DNA of 64,000 nt from Endothia cerciana (lineage: Eukaryota; Ascomycota; Sordariomycetes; Diaporthales; Cryphonectriaceae), in NCBI GenBank assembly GCA_026119935.1, contig JALRMH010000024.1, positions 248,001-312,000 on the forward strand, in the 5' to 3' direction. The notes below the pieces were generated by a model. The model had not been told where the DNA came from and ran no database searches. It saw only the letters and a list, made by a program, of their open reading frames with translations. Numbering within the stretch: position 1 is the stretch's first letter; each line of letters opens with the position of its first letter. The translations under genes were made by a program, and so were the position numbers. Below, in pieces: positions 58,567-64,000 of this stretch.

Positions 58567-61001
58567 ATGGCAAGCAAGGAGGCACCGGGGTCGGGCGCGC
58601 CCTTGCAGCCGCCCGCGAAGGGCACCAAGGCGGAACCTCAGGTCAACTCGGATATGGAAATGGGTTCTCTGGGGAACGGCAACGCCAACGGCGCCGAACC
58701 ACAGATGGACATCATGCACATGGCTAGGATAGGAGATATCGCGGCAATGGAGAAGCTGTTCGAGACCAAAGAGTACGACGCTACATACTGCGATGACGAG
58801 GGCATAACCGCATTACACGTACGTCTAGCCACACCACGTCTCGTCATTCGTGGGACACGGGGGATTACAGCGGCTAACCTTGCTATGTCTCTCTACAGTG
58901 GGCTGCGATCAACAACCAGTATGCCATGTGCAAGTTTCTGATCGAGAAGGGCGCCGAGATAAACAAGAAGGGGGGGGAATCGGTCGCCACAGCGCTCCAG
59001 TGGGCAGCCCAACGATGCCACTACTATACCGTCCACCTGCTCCTCCAACACGGCGCCGACCCTCTGATCACGGATGCGCAAGGATACAATACGCTGCATA
59101 CAAGTACATTCAACGGCAATGTGCTCCTGCTGACACTCCTGCTCCATACCGGCATACCCGTGGACGTCCTCGACAGCTTCGGCCACACCGGACTCATGTG
59201 GGCCGCATATAAGGGTTTTCCGGCCTGCGTCGATCTATACCTGAGATGGGGCGCGAATGTCCATGCGACGGACGAGCAAGGCTTCACGGCACTGCACTGG
59301 GCGTTGGTCAAGGGCAGCCCGGGTTGTATCCAGAAGCTGATCGAGTACGGCGCGGATCGCTTCGCCAAGACGAATACTGGCAAGACGCCTGCGATTACGG
59401 CCCAGGAACTCAACACTCTTCCAGCATGGCGTAAGGCGCTGACCGAGAGTGGCTATGATGAGGATGGGCATGTGATCCTGCCGACTTTCCCTGGGGCCAG
59501 CTACCTCCTCAAGAACAAGAGGGAGTTCGTCACCAAGTTTACCTTCTTGTGGCCCCTGTTGATCATCTGGAGCATGATGAGGATCCTGTCTAATCTCCCA
59601 GCCATTCTCGGGTTCCCCATCGGGTTGGCTGTGGTGTATGGACTGCAATCCGTTGCGAAGCATGTCCTCACGTATGCACCAGCTGATATGAGGCAGTTCA
59701 CGCGGACGGTACGTATACTCGCACCTAGCCTGATGACCTCTGCTGACTGGTATACCAGCCCTGGATGGCAGGGATCTTCTCGGCGTCCTTATTTCTGGTC
59801 GGCGCGACTTGGTTTTTTGCAGTCCTGCCCAGCACAACTTTCAGAGCCGGTAAGTCACAGTCAATATCTCGGGATACAGTACATACCTGACTTGTGCAGA
59901 CGATGAACATCGGCAGCTGTTCATGAACTTGTGCTTCGCGGTTTTCTACGGCCTGTGTGCTTGGTTTTACTACCTCTGCATGGCCTACGATCCAGGCTTT
60001 GTACCGAAGATGAACGGCATTGCAGAGCAGAAAGTCGTCATCGATGAGTTGATCAGCCTGTGGAAGTACGACGAGGCCAATTTCTGCGTCCAGTGCATGA
60101 TCCGGACGCCTCTGAGAAGCAAGCATTGTCGGAGATGCCAGCGCTGTGTTGCACGACACGACCAGTAAGTACTCTCGATGTGTACAAGGAATTCGACACC
60201 TGACTGACTGACGTTTGTAGTCACTGCCCTTGGGTGTACAACTGCGTCGGTGTCAACAACCACAGACATTTCTTCCTCTACCTCATCAACCTCACGATGG
60301 GCATCTTGACGCTGGATTTTGTCGTATATGACTACTACACCGCCGTCATGGCCACTGCATCCAAAGAGTGCAGTATATTCGGGCCTGACATTTGTCAAAT
60401 CGTCAACGCCGACACCTTCACCCTACTTGTCACTATCTGGGCTAACCTGCAGCTGACTTGGGTCGGCATGCTCCTGTTCGTGCAATTTGTGCAGGTCGCA
60501 AAAGCCATGACGACGTACGAGAACATGTTTGGCGTTAACCACGCCGCTGCCAGCTCTCTCACTTCAGCATTTACCTCGACCGGCGCGCCCCTGGACCCTG
60601 GAAATCTGCCACCCTCCGGGTCGTCGGCTCAACCAGATGCGAGCGCCGGACACGGACATGGTCATAAGCATGGTAGCGGTGGCTTCATCAAGTCGATGAG
60701 CAAGTTGCTTGGTGTCGACGCATTCGTCGAGACCGCAACTGGTCGCGGCGCTGCAGCTGGCGGCAATAACAGGAGGAAGAAGGGGAAGAACCCTTACAGC
60801 AGGGGCTGTCTCACAAACTGCAAGGACTTTTGGTGCGACTCTGCGCCGATGTTCGCGCAGCGTGAGAACGGCACCGCGATGCTGAACGGACAGGTGGTCA
60901 ACTACACTGAGATGTACGAGACTCCGAGTCTCATGCAATTGACCGGACGGGGCAGTGACCGGAGGGGCGCGTACGAGGCTGTTGCTGCCGAGGAGGTGTA
61001 A
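58567..61001 (+). CDS. AKR1: Ankyrin-repeat DHHC palmitoyltransferase
   Basis: It S-palmitoylates proteins at Golgi or endosomal membranes. Five exons (58567-58818, 58899-59708, 59759-59849, 59900-60164, 60221-61001) give 732 residues. About six ankyrin repeats occupy residues ~45-270 (DEGITALHWAAINNQYAMCK, VATALQWAAQRCHYYTVHLL, QGYNTLHTSTFNGNVLLLTL, FGHTGLMWAAYKGFPACVDL, QGFTALHWALVKGSPGCIQK). Several membrane segments follow. The cysteine-rich domain (FCVQCMIRTPLRSKHCRRCQ) ends in DHHC at 472-475, with the codon for H473 split by intron 4. The conserved CPWVYNCVGVNN follows. Late conserved elements and an NPYSRGCLTNCKDFW motif complete it. The catalytic cysteine is intact. A Gly/His-rich insert lies before the C-terminus. 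Confidence 0.96.
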
Positions 61002-61807
61002 TCTCTGCATTACCGTTCGGCAAGGATGATGTCTCCTGAATCGTGGGTATATATATACATGGCCCAATGAGGTTTTTGGAACACAAAATAGGGCTGCCAT
61101 GGGAGGCGCCTTTGTTGCTGGTGTCGGTATATCATAGCGTGTCATGCATTGCTTCAGGGCAAGTTTTGGAGCGGGTTGCTTTCAAGGCTCTATGAGTCCT
61201 AAATGAGGCAATAGACTTGAGGGCTGGATGAGACAATGTATGTGTATGATAAGATGGAAATGCGTGTAGAAAACAAAACGGGGTCGGATGTCCGAAGAAA
61301 AGCTTCTCCGAACCGGGTGAATATGTTTTCACATACATATGCCATTTCAGCCTTGGCAGTGATTTCCAAAAGAATTATTATCATATTTGAGAAGAGCAAC
61401 GAACCCAACTGGAGCCCGGAGGAGTCATCACCAGGACCTCTGAACCATTGCTGTTGATGTTAAAGAGAGCTGACCGAAGTTCTTTTTGATGCATCCACGG
61501 CGGGGTTGTATATAGACACCACCTCACATATTGTTGACCTGAGCACAATGCTTCTGAGCCCCTGCCACATCTTACCATTCCGGCGCGCAAGGGGTGAAAC
61601 GCAAGTACAACTTCACAATAAACGTCCTTTTGGCGATTATCGAGAATGGTCAGGCAGGCCAAATCTTTCAGGCTCTGACAAGTTCAACTGTGGCCAGACT
61701 CGAAAACGTGTTGGGAGGCCCTCGTCATCACCAACCTGCGACAGCTCAGGGAGGGAGAGATTGAAGCTTAAACAACAGACAGACAGCCAGTCTTCTCAGC
61801 CACCAAG
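61002..61807. other. Intergenic, no gene seen
   Basis: 3' flank of AKR1 and promoter/leader of RCE1. Open frames lack motifs. Confidence 0.6.
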
Positions 61808-63000
61808 ATGCCTGCAATCACAAAATACTTGACAGACCTCCTGTATAAGAAGGAGCGTGAGTGCAACATGCCACAACGCGTCTCTGGTCATCCTGAGAGA
61901 CCATAGACTGACTCTTATTGTCCAGCCGAGGCACCACCCCCTCTTAGCACCTCAACGGCAATAGCGCTGCTTGTAACTTCAGCCTCCGTCCCATCCCATT
62001 CCTGAAAGCAGGTCACTGACATGTAACCTAGGTCCTCTACACCCTGCTCTATGTGATCCCTTTCTACCTCTCGCCCAAGACGCGCCCCTCGCCCCGGCTC
62101 AGCCGGGACGCGCCCTCTGTGATCCGCGCGCGGATCACCTCCGTCAGCCTCACCTGCGCGCTGACCTCCCTGACCACGCTGGCCGTACTCGTCGTCGCCG
62201 GGAAGTATGAGAGCCCCCAGGCGCTCCACGCGATGGGCTACTGGCCCGTCGGGGTCGCCGAGAGCTTCAGGGCCCTGTTCCTGACGGCGCTACTGTTCAT
62301 GGGCCCCCTGTTTGAGTCGTTGGTCGTCGAGGGGTGCTGGCGGTCGTGGGTGACGCTCAAGCCGGTGAAGATGGTGATGGAGGAGTGGACTGCTTGGAGG
62401 AACTATGTGATGGTGCGTCACTCTCGGTTCCACACACTCTATGCCTATTCCCGCGCAGCCTCATCTCCTCCCTCCCCGTCCCCCCCCCCCCCCTTTCTCT
62501 CAATAATGGACACTGACAGGCCGCAGGGGCCTCTAACCGAAGAACTCCTCTTCCGCTCCGCCGCCATCCCCCTCATGATCCTCGCGCGCACCTCGCTCGC
62601 AAAGACCATCTTCCTCTCGCCCCTCGTCTTCGGCCTCGCCCACGTGCACCACCTGTACGATTTCAGGGTGACGCACCCGGGCGTGCCCCTGTCCGCCGCC
62701 GTGCTGCGCTCGGTCTTCCAGCTGGGGTACACGACCCTCTTCGGCGCGTACGCGACGTTCGTGTACCTGCGCACGGGGGGCCTGCTGGCCGTGTTCGGCC
62801 TGCACGCGCTGTGTAATTCCATGGGCCTGCCGCGGGTCTGGGGCCGGGTGGCCGGCCGGGGGGAGGGCGGGCAGGCGGTCGAGGTGGCGCGGGCGTGGAC
62901 GGTGGCGTATTATGTCCTGCTCGTGACGGGCGCTGTGTCTTGGTATAATGGCCTGTGGGCGCTGACGGAGAGCGGGAATGCGCTGGTGAAGATGGAGTAG
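61808..63000 (+). CDS. RCE1: CAAX prenyl protease 2 (Rce1)
   Basis: The ER-membrane endoprotease that removes the -aaX tripeptide after farnesylation or geranylgeranylation of Ras/Rho proteins and some J-proteins. Exons 61808-61856, 61926-61972, 62032-62412 and 62527-63000 give 316 residues. The two tiny first exons are supported by frame closure and by a CTGAC branch-like site before the third. The active-site residues are all present: E164 and E165 (GPLTEELLFRS), H198 (FGLAHVHH), H252 and N256 (GLHALCNSMG). They match yeast Rce1 E156, H194, H248 and N252 in order and spacing. Hydrophobic segments are distributed as in the family. Intron 3 holds a run of 14 C. The coding sequence has strongly C/G-biased third positions. 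Confidence 0.93.
62480..62493 (+). repeat. C14 run in RCE1 intron 3
   Basis: A mononucleotide run inside the polypyrimidine-rich part of the intron, 33 bp before the acceptor. Its length could vary. Confidence 0.9.
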
Positions 63001-63518
63001 TGAGGGCACGACACTGGATTCCGGCAATGTCTAACGTTGGACAGCGCGGCGCCAGAGCGAGCGCCAGGGGTGATTTGAGAGGCCTGATATACGTACAGAT
63101 AAAACAGGCCATACTTGTGGGGGGCTGCTACATCTCGTCTGTCCTCTCTGCCCGCAGGCGCCACTTGCTCAGGAGGGTCCTGCTGGTAATGTTTAATTTT
63201 GCTTCCGGTGAATGGAGCCTGGGCTATTCAATGGCTTGGTGTAACAACAAGTGAAGAAGCATGGTTAATTTGTATGTAGACACGCTTCGTGATTGACATG
63301 CCCTTAACTGAATGGAATGGTGACGGATTCTCCTCACTTCTCGCAGGGTCGTTTCACGTACCCCCGTGATATAAAAACGTCTCCTACACCCTTATGTGCG
63401 CAATCCCGTCGGCGGGCCCGGGATCGCAAGAACATACCAGACCACATCAACTCATCCATCACGACCCACTTATTAACACAGACATACCCACGCAAGACCC
63501 GCACCACATACCGGCAAC
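63001..63518. other. Intergenic, no gene seen
   Basis: 3' flank of RCE1. It also contains a TATA-like element before the small ORF at 63519. Confidence 0.55.
63370..63377 (+). promoter_or_regulatory. TATA-like element
   Basis: TATAAAAA about 140 bp before the ATG at 63519. It is the clearest TATA-type sequence I noted in the window and would fit a short 5' leader for the small ORF. Confidence 0.35.
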
Positions 63519-63704
63519 ATGATCTCGCTAGACTTCGGCCTGGGCTTCCTCTTCGGACTGGTCTGCTTCACCGTCGTTATCAGAGTCTGGATGCCAGCCC
63601 TTATGCACGTCCTCTGGACGTGGTCGGCTATCAGTGCTCGGCGGGACAGAAGGGCAGCAAGGTGGTCTCCGTCAGGCACTAATCTTCATTGTGAGGAGTC
63701 TTGA
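63519..63704 (+). CDS. Possible small membrane protein, 61 residues
   Basis: Unrecognised. The ATG-initiated frame encodes a clear hydrophobic segment near the N-terminus (LGFLFGLVCFTVVIRVWMPA) followed by a basic stretch (SARRDRRAARWS). A TATA-like element lies upstream. It has no homology I can name, no intron and no flanking gene context. It may be an intact small gene or chance. Confidence 0.35.
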   Translation: MISLDFGLGFLFGLVCFTVVIRVWMPALMHVLWTWSAISARRDRRAARWSPSGTNLHCEES

Positions 63705-63732
63705 TCGGCCATACTCTCGAATAGTCAAGGCC

Positions 63733-64000
63733 TTAAAGGCTTGCAATCCCGCGACCGCACGACAACCGGAATGCTCGTGATATGGTCCGAGATGCGGCGC
63801 CTGCATCGGGCTCATCGCCGTAGACATACTCGAGGAAGCTTTCATTTTCCCCGAGAGGGATGAAAGGATGGTTCCATAGTCAAGTCCTTCTCAATAGGAT
63901 ATGCAACCCTGGGACCATCCTGGCGGTCAATATAGCGGCATCCCCTGGCTCAGTGTCTCTATGTGTGGTGTCCTTGTCTACTCGCACTTTGCCTTGAGAT
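63733..64000 (-). pseudogene. Partial ORF at the right edge, broken by one in-frame TGA
   Basis: One minus-strand frame stays open from the window edge to TAA at 63733-63735, apart from a single TGA at 63880-63882. The sequence on both sides looks coding (GDAAILTARMVPGLHILLRR before; NHPFIPLGENESFLEYVYGD after). The family is not recognised. The break fits CGA to TGA. No GT-AG intron removes the stop, because no suitable donor lies close before it. It is truncated by the window end, so the true length is unknown. Confidence 0.45.

Noticed and set aside
1..64000. CRISPR array, bacterial operons, rRNA genes or an intact transposable element
   Set aside because: The genes are eukaryotic with introns, no regularly spaced direct repeats with spacers exist, and I saw no transposase, reverse transcriptase, LTR or inverted-repeat pair.

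Overview
The window looks like nuclear DNA of a filamentous ascomycete, most likely a Sordariomycete. The protein-coding genes are cut by short introns (about 47-310 bp, mostly GTRNGT...YAG), stand singly on both strands, and include families typical of Pezizomycotina: the NADPH oxidase regulator NoxR, a fungal hydrolase-phosphatase fusion, and a rhodopsin-domain (Pth11-like) membrane protein relic. All exon structures below were read by eye from splice sites, reading-frame continuity and family similarity. They are models, not transcript evidence.

Layout. 1-4883 holds no recognisable gene. 4884-6940 (-) THI20-type HMP kinase/TenA. 7700-12066 (-) the Rictor/Tsc11 subunit of TORC2. 14048-15075 (+) urate oxidase. 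15917-16527 (-) mitoribosomal uL13m and 16959-18461 (+) the SOD copper chaperone share a divergent promoter. 18462-24804 is a 6.3 kb stretch without a recognisable gene, followed by noxR (24805-26637, +). 28292-30417 (-) alpha/beta-hydrolase plus dual-specificity phosphatase. 31593-32395 (-) complex I assembly factor NDUFAF3-like. 33225-33979 (-) eL34. 35271-35738 (-) a small unrecognised three-exon gene. 36409-37944 (+) poly-Q FAR1-domain protein. 40360-41275 (+) hemerythrin protein. About 41605-42560 (-) a decayed rhodopsin-domain gene. 43488-44519 (+) CSN5. 44821-47898 (-) mitochondrial GluRS with a long extra C-terminus. 50164-51664 (+) type I J-protein. 52472-53264 (+) eL32. 54748-56434 (+) cystathionine beta-synthase. 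56829-57707 (-) SRP receptor beta and 58567-61001 (+) AKR1 palmitoyltransferase are divergent. 61808-63000 (+) RCE1 CAAX protease. The right edge carries a short possible ORF (+) and a broken, incomplete ORF (-).

There is no operon, biosynthetic cluster, CRISPR, rRNA or convincing tRNA. The genes are mostly housekeeping: translation, mitochondria, protein lipidation and targeting, signalling. One functional link is plausible: the J-protein ends in a farnesylation-type CaaX box (CATQ), and RCE1, the protease that trims such boxes, lies 10 kb away. That is a pathway relation, not evidence of a cluster. The points most worth checking are the extra ~340-residue tail of the mitochondrial GluRS, the uricase ending without a peroxisomal signal, the membrane-anchor-like N-terminus of the copper chaperone, the GC-AG intron in THI20, and the two gene relics whose stop codons fit C-to-T changes.
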